From: Propionibacterium sp.
GTDB taxonomy: Bacteria; Actinomycetota; Actinomycetes; Propionibacteriales; Propionibacteriaceae
Assembly (NCBI GenBank): GCA_012837465.1
Contig: DURG01000354.1
Location: forward strand, 1 to 14,043
Direction of reading: 5' to 3'
Length of the DNA: 14,043 nt
Shown here: positions 6,850 through 13,031 of the stretch, piece by piece
How the letters are laid out: each line of letters starts with the position of its first letter
Position numbering within the stretch: the first letter of the stretch is position 1
The notes under the pieces: generated by a model
The model's database searches: none
Told to the model about the DNA's origin: nothing
Seen by the model: the letters and a program-made list of their open reading frames with translations, nothing else
Translations under genes and position numbers: made by a program

Positions 6850-6861
6850 GGCCTCACCATA
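6850..6861 (-). promoter_or_regulatory. Putative leaderless promoter -10 of the carboxylase beta gene
   Basis: On the minus strand TATGGT (6861 to 6856), six bases, then ATG at 6849. The only Shine-Dalgarno-like sequence, GTGAGG, lies 2 bases from the ATG, which is too close. No -35 was recognised. Confidence 0.45.
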
Positions 6862-6906
6862 GCGGGATAGGCAGGCCCCCAGATGCCATGCTCAGCTTTC
6901 GGCTGT

Positions 6907-6922
6907 GGGGAGTCCCTACGAT
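6907..6922 (+). promoter_or_regulatory. birA start region: ribosome site and alternative leaderless -10
   Basis: GGGGAG (6907-6912) lies 8 bases before ATG 6921 and is a usable Shine-Dalgarno. Overlapping the ATG, TACGAT (6917-6922) lies 7 bases before an in-frame GTG at 6930, which would suit a leaderless start. The two readings differ by three residues of protein. Confidence 0.3.
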
Positions 6923-7718
6923 GTCCGTTGTGACCGATCAACTGCCTGACGCCGCCCGGATCCGGACCCTCCTCGAACCCGGCACGCCCTTCTCGAGGGT
7001 CGAGGTCGTCGAGACCACCGGGTCCACCAACGCCGACCTCGGGCAGCGCGCCCGGGCCGGCGAGGGAGAGGGGGTCGCGCTGGTGGCCATGGAGCAGACG
7101 GCGGGCCGGGGACGGCTCGACCGCCAATGGGCCTCGCCCCGCGGCGCGTCCATCTCGTTGTCGATGCTGCTCAAGCCGCGGCCGGAGTTCCAGCACTGGG
7201 GCTGGCTGTCGCTGCTGGCCGGCATGGCGGTGTCCTCGGCCATCGCTGAGGTCGCGCCCGACCCGTCGCGCGTCACCCTCAAATGGCCCAACGACGTGCT
7301 CATCGGCGGCCAGAAGGTCTGCGGCATCCTCTCCGAACGCATCGAGCGGCCCGACGGGGCCCGCGCGGTGGTGGGGCTGGGCATCAACGTCAGCCTCCGC
7401 CGCGACGAATTGCCCGTGCCGACCGCGACCTCCTTGGTGCTCGAGGGGATCCCCACCGACCAGGGCCGGGTCGTCGCCGGCGTGCTCAACCACTTCGCGC
7501 GGTACTACGCGGGCTGGCAGTTGCGCGGCTCCCTGCGCGAGGAGTACGAGGCGCGCTGCTCGTCGATCGGTGCCCAGCTCAGCATCATGGTCGACGGCGT
7601 GCACACCGTCGAGGGCACGGGCAGGGGCGTCGACGCCTTCGGTCGCCTCCAGGTGGCCACGGCACGGGGCCTCCAGACGTTCGCCGTGGGCGACGTGGTG
7701 CACGCCCGCCTCGGATAG
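6921..7718 (+). CDS. birA: Biotin--[acetyl-CoA-carboxylase] ligase
   Basis: Activates biotin as biotinyl-AMP and attaches it to the lysine of biotin carrier domains; the obvious client here is the acyl-CoA carboxylase alpha chain. The 265 residues contain TTGSTNADL (32-40), the biotin/ATP loop GRGRLDRQW (62-70) and KWPNDVLIGGQKVCGILSE (121-139). A C-terminal SH3-like region closes the protein (SIMVDGVHTVEGTGRGVDAF and onward). There is no N-terminal helix-turn-helix, so it is a class I ligase without the repressor function of E. coli BirA. I chose ATG 6921 because of the upstream GGGGAG. An upstream ATG at 6888 lacks a ribosome site and the extra residues do not look like the family. It is divergent from pccB, with a 71-base gap. 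Confidence 0.93.
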   Translation: MSVVTDQLPDAARIRTLLEPGTPFSRVEVVETTGSTNADLGQRARAGEGEGVALVAMEQTAGRGRLDRQWASPRGASISLSMLLKPRPEFQHWGWLSLLAGMAVSSAIAEVAPDPSRVTLKWPNDVLIGGQKVCGILSERIERPDGARAVVGLGINVSLRRDELPVPTATSLVLEGIPTDQGRVVAGVLNHFARYYAGWQLRGSLREEYEARCSSIGAQLSIMVDGVHTVEGTGRGVDAFGRLQVATARGLQTFAVGDVVHARLG

Positions 7719-7745
7719 TCCGTGCCCCGTGCCACACTTGGGCAC

Positions 7746-8252
7746 ATGGCGATCAAGAGGGACCAGTTGGGCCGCGACGAACACATCGTGACCTCCATGC
7801 GCACCCACGGGAAGGCCCTCATCGTGCCTGTCCTCGTGCTGATCGTGATGAGCGCGCTGCTGGGGCTCGCCATCGCGTTCTTCCCGCCCGCGTGGCAGCC
7901 GTGGGCCACCTACGCGTCGGTCGCGGTGTACGTGCTCGTCGTGGTGTTCGCGGTGCTGTTGCCGTTCCTGCGCTGGCTGACCGCCACCTACACGATCACG
8001 GACCGCCGCATCGTCACCCGACGCGGCATCATCAACAAGACCGGCCACGACCTGCCGCTGCGCCGCATCAACAACGTCAACTACGAGCGCTCCCTGACCG
8101 ACCGCATGCTCGGCTGCGGCACCCTCATCCTCGAGACGGCCGCCGGCCAGCCGCTGACTCTGCCGGACGTGCCGAAAGTGGAGCACGTGCACGTGACCAT
8201 CAACGACCTGCTCTATGACGTGCATGGGGCACCGGACACCGCGGACGAGTAG
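7746..8252 (+). CDS. Bacterial PH-domain (bPH2-like) membrane protein
   Basis: A 168-residue membrane protein of the bacterial pleckstrin-homology-like family (DUF304/bPH_2). Two helices occupy about 24-46 (ALIVPVLVLIVMSALLGLAI) and 54-78 (TYASVAVYVLVVVFAVLLPF). They are followed by the domain signature YTITDRRIVTRRGIINK (82-98), then PLRRINNVNYERSLTDRMLG (104-123) and a closing strand region to about 156. The biochemical role of these proteins is not established. A homologue occupies the same place between birA and purK in mycobacteria, so it belongs to the conserved locus. The ATG at 7746 is 27 bases after birA. No good Shine-Dalgarno precedes it; CACACT lies 7 bases upstream, a poor -10 match. 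Confidence 0.88.
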   Translation: MAIKRDQLGRDEHIVTSMRTHGKALIVPVLVLIVMSALLGLAIAFFPPAWQPWATYASVAVYVLVVVFAVLLPFLRWLTATYTITDRRIVTRRGIINKTGHDLPLRRINNVNYERSLTDRMLGCGTLILETAAGQPLTLPDVPKVEHVHVTINDLLYDVHGAPDTADE

Positions 8253-8262
8253 TCTGCCGGGC
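8250..8262 (+). promoter_or_regulatory. Putative leaderless promoter -10 of purK
   Basis: TAGTCT (8250-8255), then 7 bases, then GTG 8263. No Shine-Dalgarno is visible. The TAG is also the stop codon of the preceding PH-domain gene, as in the lipoprotein/mscS junction. No -35 was recognised. Confidence 0.35.
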
Positions 8263-9423
8263 GTGACACGACGCTATTGCCTTGCCATCGCCGGGGGTGG
8301 GCAACTCGCCCGCATGATGCAGCAGGCCGCCATCCCGCTGGGGATCGACGTGCGGCTGCTCGCCGAGGCCCCCGACGTCTCCGCCGCCCAAGTCATCCCG
8401 GACCACATCGTGGGCGACTACCGCGACCTCGACACCCTGCTCGAGATCGTCGACGGCGCGAACGTGCTGACCTTCGACCATGAGCACGTACCCACCCGGC
8501 ACCTCGACATCCTCGCCGAGCGGGTGCACGTGCGCCCCGGGTCCGGCGCGCTGCGCTTCGCGCAGGACAAGGCCGAGATGCGCCACAAGATGGCCGAACT
8601 CGACGTCGCCTGCCCCGCCTTCGCCGTGGCCGACGGCCCCGAGGACCTCATCGCCTTCGGCGAGCGGCAGGGATGGCCCATCATCGCCAAGACCTCCCGC
8701 GGCGGCTACGACGGCAAGGGCGTCTGGAAGCTGGCCGGCCCGGACGAGGCCGGCATCCCGTTCGACGGGCTCGCCGAGACGTCGGCGGGGGAGCGGGTGC
8801 GCATCGTCGCCGAGGAGTTCATCGACTTCGCCCGCGAACTGTCCGCCATCGTCGTGCGCTCCGCCTCGGGGCAGGTGGTCGCCTACCCGATCAGCGAGAC
8901 CGTGCAGGCCGACGGCATCTGCGTCGAGACCGTCACGCCGGCGCCCGGCCTCGACCCCGATGCGGCCTCTGGGCTGCAGGAGATGGCCATCCGCATCGCC
9001 ACCGAACTCGCCGTGGTGGGGGTGCTCGCCGTCGAGCTGATGGAGGCCCGCGACGGCCGCATCGTCGTCAACGAACTGGCGATGCGCCCGCACAACACGG
9101 GCCACTGGACCATCGACGGGGCACTGACCAGCCAGTTCGAGAACCACCTGCGCGCCGTGCTGGACCTGCCCCTCGGCGCCCCGTCGATGCGGGCCGACGT
9201 CGTCGTGATGACCAACGTGTTGGGTGGCGACGAGGAGGACCTCACCGGCGCGCTGCAGCACGTCTTCGCGCGGGACCGGGAGGTGCGCGTGCACCTCTAC
9301 GGCAAGGAGGTCAAGCCGGGCCGTAAGGTGGGCCACGTCACCTGCCTCGGCAACGACGTCGACGACGTGCGGCGCCGCTCCCGGCACGCCGCCAACTATC
9401 TGATGGGAGACCCAGATGCCTGA
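8263..9423 (+). CDS. purK: 5-(carboxyamino)imidazole ribonucleotide synthase
   Basis: ATP-dependent carboxylation of aminoimidazole ribonucleotide to N5-CAIR in purine synthesis. The 386-residue ATP-grasp protein has GGGQLARMM at 11-19, the QDK nucleotide-binding motif at about 101-103, SRGGYDGKGVW in the ATP lid and NELAMRPHNTGHWTIDGA near the metal site. The length is normal. I took GTG 8263 because GGGQLARMM normally lies about ten residues from the start; longer in-frame readings run back into the PH-domain gene. There is no Shine-Dalgarno, and TAGTCT 7 bases upstream suggests a leaderless transcript in addition to read-through from birA. It overlaps purE by 8 bases, so the two enzymes of the N5-CAIR route are made together. 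Confidence 0.95.
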   Translation: MTRRYCLAIAGGGQLARMMQQAAIPLGIDVRLLAEAPDVSAAQVIPDHIVGDYRDLDTLLEIVDGANVLTFDHEHVPTRHLDILAERVHVRPGSGALRFAQDKAEMRHKMAELDVACPAFAVADGPEDLIAFGERQGWPIIAKTSRGGYDGKGVWKLAGPDEAGIPFDGLAETSAGERVRIVAEEFIDFARELSAIVVRSASGQVVAYPISETVQADGICVETVTPAPGLDPDAASGLQEMAIRIATELAVVGVLAVELMEARDGRIVVNELAMRPHNTGHWTIDGALTSQFENHLRAVLDLPLGAPSMRADVVVMTNVLGGDEEDLTGALQHVFARDREVRVHLYGKEVKPGRKVGHVTCLGNDVDDVRRRSRHAANYLMGDPDA

Positions 9424-9916
9424 ACCCCTCGTCTCGATCGTGATGGGCTCGGATTCCGACTGGCCCACGATGTCGGCCGCCGCAGATGCACTCGCCGAGT
9501 TCGGCATCCCCTTCGAAGCCGACGTGGTCTCGGCCCACCGCATGCCCGAAGACATGGTCTCCTTCGGCCGCGAGGCCCACCAGCGCGGCATCAAGGTGAT
9601 CATCGCCGGCGCCGGTGGCGCCGCACACCTGCCCGGCATGCTCGCGTCCCTCACCCCGCTGCCGGTCATCGGCGTGCCCGTGGCGCTGAAGTACCTCGAC
9701 GGCATGGACTCGCTCCTGTCGATCGTGCAGATGCCGGCCGGCGTCCCCGTGGCGACCGTGTCCATCGGCAACGCCCGCAACGCCGGGCTGCTCGCCGTGC
9801 GGATGCTCGCCGTCGGCGACGAAGCCCTCACCGAACGCATCCTGGACTTCCAGGAGCAACTGCGTGACGCCGCGCACGCCAAGGGCGCCATCGTGCGGGA
9901 GGCCTCCGGCGCCTGA
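9416..9916 (+). CDS. purE: N5-carboxyaminoimidazole ribonucleotide mutase
   Basis: Class I PurE, converting N5-CAIR made by PurK into CAIR. Its 166 residues contain GSDSDWPTM (11-19), the active-site SAHRMPEDM (39-47) and AGAGGAAHLPGM (64-75), followed by PVIGVPV and MPAGVPVATVSIGNARNAGL. The ATG lies inside the end of purK (8-base overlap), with GGGAG 6 bases upstream. The last codons and stop lie in a 21-base stretch that resembles the repeats found at the end of the MMPL gene. The assignment is certain. Confidence 0.97.
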   Translation: MPEPLVSIVMGSDSDWPTMSAAADALAEFGIPFEADVVSAHRMPEDMVSFGREAHQRGIKVIIAGAGGAAHLPGMLASLTPLPVIGVPVALKYLDGMDSLLSIVQMPAGVPVATVSIGNARNAGLLAVRMLAVGDEALTERILDFQEQLRDAAHAKGAIVREASGA

Positions 9917-9918
9917 GC
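9898..9918 (+). repeat. Half-copy of the 41-base repeat at the purE stop codon
   Basis: GGAGGCC-N-CCGGC-N-CCTGAGC matches repeat 2 of the tandem pair at 12704-12787 in 19 of 21 positions. In purE, as in the MMPL gene, the TGA stop falls inside it. It may be coincidence from GC-rich coding sequence. Confidence 0.3.
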
Positions 9919-9984
9919 GAAGCCCGGCCACACCTGAAAGGCTGGAGCTGCGGAAGAATCGCGGTGCGACACGCCTCCGGCAAG

Positions 9985-10039
9985 TACCATCGCCGTACCG
10001 CTGGGCCCCGGGGTCCATCGCGGTCAGGCTCCAAGGAGG
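9985..10039 (+). promoter_or_regulatory. Promoter -10, leader hairpin and ribosome site of the MMPL operon
   Basis: TACCAT (9985-9990) fits TANNNT and predicts transcription start near 9997. A hairpin begins exactly there: ACCGC (9997-10001) and TGGGCCCC (10002-10009) pair with GGGGTCCA (10010-10017) and GCGGT (10020-10024), with one mismatch and a two-base bulge. The strong Shine-Dalgarno AAGGAGG (10033-10039) follows, 4 bases before ATG 10044. No clear -35. Confidence 0.4.
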
Positions 10040-10043
10040 ACCA

Positions 10044-10505
10044 ATGACAGGTGAGTACCGAAGTGCCCCCCGCGGAGCTTCGTTCAGCGGTTGGGTGATG
10101 CTCCTGATCGGGCTCCTGGCGGGCATCGCTCTCGCCGCGGCCGCCGGCATCTTCCTCCTCGGCATCGGATGGGCCACGCCCCTCGAGGCGCAGTCGGTGC
10201 TCAGCGCCAGCCCCACCCCGTCGGATTCGCCGACGGCGGCTGATGCTGACGCGGACACCGGTGAGGTCTCCGAGGCGTGCGTCCGCGCGGCGGAGTACAA
10301 CCTCGTGGTCGACGCGGGAGTCGAGGAACTCGCCCGTGGCGCGGAGGCGCAGGACGCGCTCGCGCTCCAGGAGACGCTCGACGAGCTGCAGGAGGCCCGC
10401 GAGATCGCCGACGGCGCGTCCGAGGAGTGCCTCGCCCAGGCCGGCAGGAGCCCCTCGACCGAGCAGAGCCCCTCCGCCGATCCCAGCCCCAGCGAAACGC
10501 CATGA
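10044..10505 (+). CDS. Small single-pass membrane protein with Cys-bracketed helical domain
   Basis: 153 residues, function not recognised. One membrane helix at about 16-41 (VMLLIGLLAGIALAAAAGIF) is followed by a Ser/Pro/Thr/Asp-rich linker (52-75). An alpha-helical, Glu/Leu/Ala-rich segment (77-131) is framed by Cys79 and Cys129, which could form a disulfide closing a helical hairpin. A second Ser/Pro-rich tail ends the protein. The soluble part is probably outside the membrane. The start is clear from AAGGAGG. Its TGA overlaps the ATG of the MMPL transporter gene (ATGA, 10502-10505), so the two are translationally coupled, and the protein may be a small partner of the transporter. That is inferred from position only. 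Confidence 0.82.
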   Translation: MTGEYRSAPRGASFSGWVMLLIGLLAGIALAAAAGIFLLGIGWATPLEAQSVLSASPTPSDSPTAADADADTGEVSEACVRAAEYNLVVDAGVEELARGAEAQDALALQETLDELQEAREIADGASEECLAQAGRSPSTEQSPSADPSPSETP

Positions 10506-12742
10506 CCGACGCGCCAGCGCCCGTCGAGGTGCCCCAGCGCCGCGGCTTCATGGCCAAGCTCTGGTATGGCTACGCCCGCGTCGTGGTGGCACTGCGCTGG
10601 CTGATCGTGGTCGGCTGGGCGGCCGCGGCGGTTGCCGCCACCTTGTTCCTCCCACCTCTCCAAGGCTCCGTCGACGGCGTCGAGGCCATCGGCGCCAACG
10701 ACGCAAGCTTCGCGGCCGAGCAACGCTCCCTCGAGCTGTTCGGCTTCCCCCTGCTCGCCCGGACGGCCATCGTGCAGCGTGATCCCGAGGGCCTGCCCCC
10801 GCTGGTGCAGGCCGAGGCCGTCATGCGCGGCATCGCGGTCACCCAGGGCCAGCACGACACGGAGTTGCTCGGCGCCATCCCCGTGCCGAACACCCGCGGT
10901 GCCTTCCCGGAGGCGGCCGAGGAGGACACCACCGTCGTCACCTTCGTGTTCGCCGATCCGTCGGTGAACTTCTTCGAGCAGACCGACATCGCCGAGCAGT
11001 TCGCGGCCGAGCAACTCACCGACGCCTCGGACGCCTACGTGGGCGTCACGGGCTCAATCCCGGCGCGCGCCGCCCAGGGTTGGGTGCTGAACTCCTACGT
11101 GCACATCGTCGAGGTGGTCACCGTGCTGGCGGTGCTCACCATCGTGGCGCTCACCTTCGGTTCCCTGGCGGCGCCAGCCATGACGCTGGTCTCGGTGGGC
11201 GCCGCTGTGTTCGTGACGCTCGGGGTCTCCGGATGGGTGGCCGAACGCATCGGCGTGTCCATCCCATCCGACCTGAGGCCGCTGATCGTCGCGCTCCTGC
11301 TCGGCGTGGTCACGGACTATTGCATCTTCTACCTGTCGGGCCTGCGCGCCCGGCTCCGGGAAGGTCATGCGCGCCTCGAGGCAGCCCGCCTCGCCACGGC
11401 TTCGTTCACCCCGATCGTCACGGTGGCGGGCATCACGGTCGCCGCGGGCACCGCGGCACTCCTCGTCGCGAGCAACCCCCTCTTCCGCGGCTTCGGCCCC
11501 GCCCTCTCGATCACCGTCCTGACGGGCCTCGTGGTGGCCATCACACTCGTGCCCGCCCTCCTCGGCATCCTCGGCGCAGGCGCGTTCTGGCCCCGCAAGC
11601 TCAGCGTGGACCCACCGAAGGCGCGCCAGCGGCCCTCGCTCCTCACCCGCGCCGTCGCGAACCGCGGCACGGCGCTCGTCCTCGTGCTGGTCTCCGTCGC
11701 CGCCCTGGCCGCAGCTGCCTACCCGGTGCGGAACTTGGACCTCGGCCTCGGTTTCGTGCAGTCGCTCCCCGAGAGCACCAGCGCACAACGCGCCGCAGAT
11801 GCGGCTGGCCAGGGCTTCGCGCCCGGCATCGTCTCGCCGACGGAGATCGTGCTCGAATCGCAGGGCATCGGTGGGAAGGCCGACGAGGTCACTGCGCTCG
11901 GCGAGTCGCTCAAGGCCCAACCCGGAGTCGCGGGCGTGATCGGCCCCGGCGACCTCCCGGCAGCCGACGACGTCGGTGCGTTCACCGCGGAGTCCGGTGA
12001 CGCCGTGCGCTTCCTCGTCGTGCTCGACAGCACCCCGCTGGAGGCGACGGCGATCGAGACGCTCGGCGGCGTCGAGTCCGCGCTGCCGCAATTGATCAGC
12101 GACGCCGGGTTGGGGGAGGTCACCACCCACATCGGCGGTGACACCGCGCTCGCCTCGGGCATCATCACCGACACCTCCAACGACCTCTTCCGGATCGGCC
12201 TGGTCGCGCTGTCGGTGAACCTGCTCCTGCTGGTGGTCTTCCTGCGCGCGCTGATCGCGCCGCTGTACCTCCTTGCATCGAGCGTGCTCGCGCTCGGCGC
12301 GACGCTGGGGCTGTCGGTGCTCTTCTTCCAGGACTACCTGGGCCATGACGGCTTGACGTTCTACGTCCCGTTCGCGGTGTCGGTGTTGTTGCTGTCGCTG
12401 GGTTCGGACTACAACATCTTCGCCGTGGGCCACGTCTGGCAGGAGGCCCGCGAGCGCTCGATGAAGGACGCGCTCCTGGTCGCGACGCCGGAGTCGACGC
12501 GAGCAATCACCTCGGCAGGCCTCGCGCTGGCCGCCAGCTTCGGGCTGCTCGCGCTGGTTCCGCTGGCCCCGTTCCGCGAACTGGGCTTCCTGCTGGCGGT
12601 GGGCATCCTGATCGACGTGTTCATCGTCCGGGCTCTGCTGGTGCCCTCGTTGATCACGCTGGTGGGCACGTTCAGCAGTTGGCCTTCGGGCATCCTGAGG
12701 CCTGAGCGGCGAACCCGCCGCGGGGAGGCCACCGGCCGCTGA
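10502..12742 (+). CDS. MMPL-family RND transporter
   Basis: Predicted proton-driven membrane exporter of the MMPL group, which in actinobacteria typically moves lipids or lipid-linked envelope molecules. The 746 residues form two RND repeats. Helix 1 lies at about 31-51, a periplasmic loop at 52-195 and helices 2-6 at about 200-360. The second half has helix 7 at about 389-408, a loop at 410-560 and helices 8-12 at 562-722. Each half carries the Asp-Tyr pair used for proton relay in MmpL3: VTDYCIFYLSG (D272-Y273) and GSDYNIFAVGH (D636-Y637). There is no large C-terminal cytoplasmic domain. It starts at ATG 10502, overlapping the small membrane-protein gene. The last eleven residues and the stop codon are encoded by a copy of a 41-base repeat. 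The substrate is unknown. Confidence 0.93.
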   Translation: MTDAPAPVEVPQRRGFMAKLWYGYARVVVALRWLIVVGWAAAAVAATLFLPPLQGSVDGVEAIGANDASFAAEQRSLELFGFPLLARTAIVQRDPEGLPPLVQAEAVMRGIAVTQGQHDTELLGAIPVPNTRGAFPEAAEEDTTVVTFVFADPSVNFFEQTDIAEQFAAEQLTDASDAYVGVTGSIPARAAQGWVLNSYVHIVEVVTVLAVLTIVALTFGSLAAPAMTLVSVGAAVFVTLGVSGWVAERIGVSIPSDLRPLIVALLLGVVTDYCIFYLSGLRARLREGHARLEAARLATASFTPIVTVAGITVAAGTAALLVASNPLFRGFGPALSITVLTGLVVAITLVPALLGILGAGAFWPRKLSVDPPKARQRPSLLTRAVANRGTALVLVLVSVAALAAAAYPVRNLDLGLGFVQSLPESTSAQRAADAAGQGFAPGIVSPTEIVLESQGIGGKADEVTALGESLKAQPGVAGVIGPGDLPAADDVGAFTAESGDAVRFLVVLDSTPLEATAIETLGGVESALPQLISDAGLGEVTTHIGGDTALASGIITDTSNDLFRIGLVALSVNLLLLVVFLRALIAPLYLLASSVLALGATLGLSVLFFQDYLGHDGLTFYVPFAVSVLLLSLGSDYNIFAVGHVWQEARERSMKDALLVATPESTRAITSAGLALAASFGLLALVPLAPFRELGFLLAVGILIDVFIVRALLVPSLITLVGTFSSWPSGILRPERRTRRGEATGR

Positions 12743-12787
12743 GCTAGAGCGACGAACCCGCCGCGGGGAGGCCGCCGGCCCCTGAGC
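12704..12787 (+). repeat. 41-base tandem repeat (two copies) spanning the MMPL stop codon
   Basis: Copy 1 is 12704-12744 and copy 2 is 12747-12787; they match at 38 of 41 positions and are separated by TA. Each starts GAGCG, contains CGAACCCGCCGCGGGGAGGC and ends TGAGC. In copy 1 AGCGGC pairs with GCCGCT, so the unit is partly palindromic. Copy 1 encodes the last residues and TGA of the transporter gene; copy 2 is non-coding. Confidence 0.85.
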
Positions 12788-13031
12788 CCTGATACCGACA
12801 GCGGCGGCCAGATACCGGGTCCCGAGTGCCTCGCGGCCGCCCACAGCGACCCCCGACAACGCATTCCGCGAGGTGTATCGAGGGACAACAACCCCACACC
12901 AAGTCCCTCGATACACCGATGGAAAGGCCAGGTTCTCGCCACGCTTGGCGGCGCGTGCAGGGCCTTTCCATCGGCACTCGGGACCCGGAAGTGCCAAGGT
13001 GACCGCCTCACAAGCAGGAGGGGCACTGTCG
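12743..13031. other. Convergent intergenic region without a recognisable gene
   Basis: 289 bases between the MMPL stop and the LCP stop. It contains the second copy of the 41-base repeat, the short direct repeat GATACCG (12791-12797 and 12811-12817), the nested inverted-repeat element, and a looser GTGCC/GGCAC pair (12991-12995 and 13022-13026). Open frames through it show no protein-like sequence. Confidence 0.8.
12815..12988. repeat. Nested inverted-repeat element able to form a four-way junction
   Basis: Four stems abut with no free bases between them. The closing stem has 16 perfect pairs (12815-12830 with 12973-12988). Hairpin C has 6 pairs (TCGCGG 12831-12836 with CCGCGA 12866-12871). 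Hairpin A has 15 perfect pairs (GGTGTATCGAGGGAC 12872-12886 with 12903-12917, loop 16). Hairpin B has 14 perfect pairs (CCGATGGAAAGGCC 12916-12929 with 12961-12974) and contains a small inner hairpin (CGCCA 12937-12941 with TGGCG 12946-12950). It lies between convergent genes, so it could stop transcription from both sides, but no T-run follows. It could also be a palindromic mobile repeat or a structured RNA. Confidence 0.75.

Noticed and set aside
5368..6870. 500-codon open frame antisense to the carboxylase beta gene
   Set aside because: It mirrors a perfectly conserved gene. Its Val/Asp/His/Gly-rich sequence is what GC-biased codons give on the opposite strand, and it has no domain.
6888..6920. 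Upstream ATG for birA
   Set aside because: There is no Shine-Dalgarno or -10 at a useful distance, and the eleven extra residues do not match the family's start.
6729..8225. Long antisense frame across birA and the PH-domain gene
   Set aside because: It opposes two recognised genes, crosses their intergenic gap and has a His/Asp-rich shadow composition.
10277..10501. N-terminal extension of the MMPL transporter to about 821 residues
   Set aside because: The extension is an Arg/Gly/Pro-rich out-of-frame reading of the small membrane-protein gene. ATG 10502 with the ATGA overlap and the MMPL-like RRGFMAKLWYGYARVV start is better.
12704..12787. CRISPR-like repeat pair
   Set aside because: Only two copies separated by two bases, with no spacers and no cas genes; a simple tandem repeat.
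11054..12997. 647-codon open frame antisense to the MMPL gene and the repeat region
   Set aside because: Low-complexity Arg/Gln/Glu/Gly composition without motifs; a by-product of the high third-position GC of the transporter gene.
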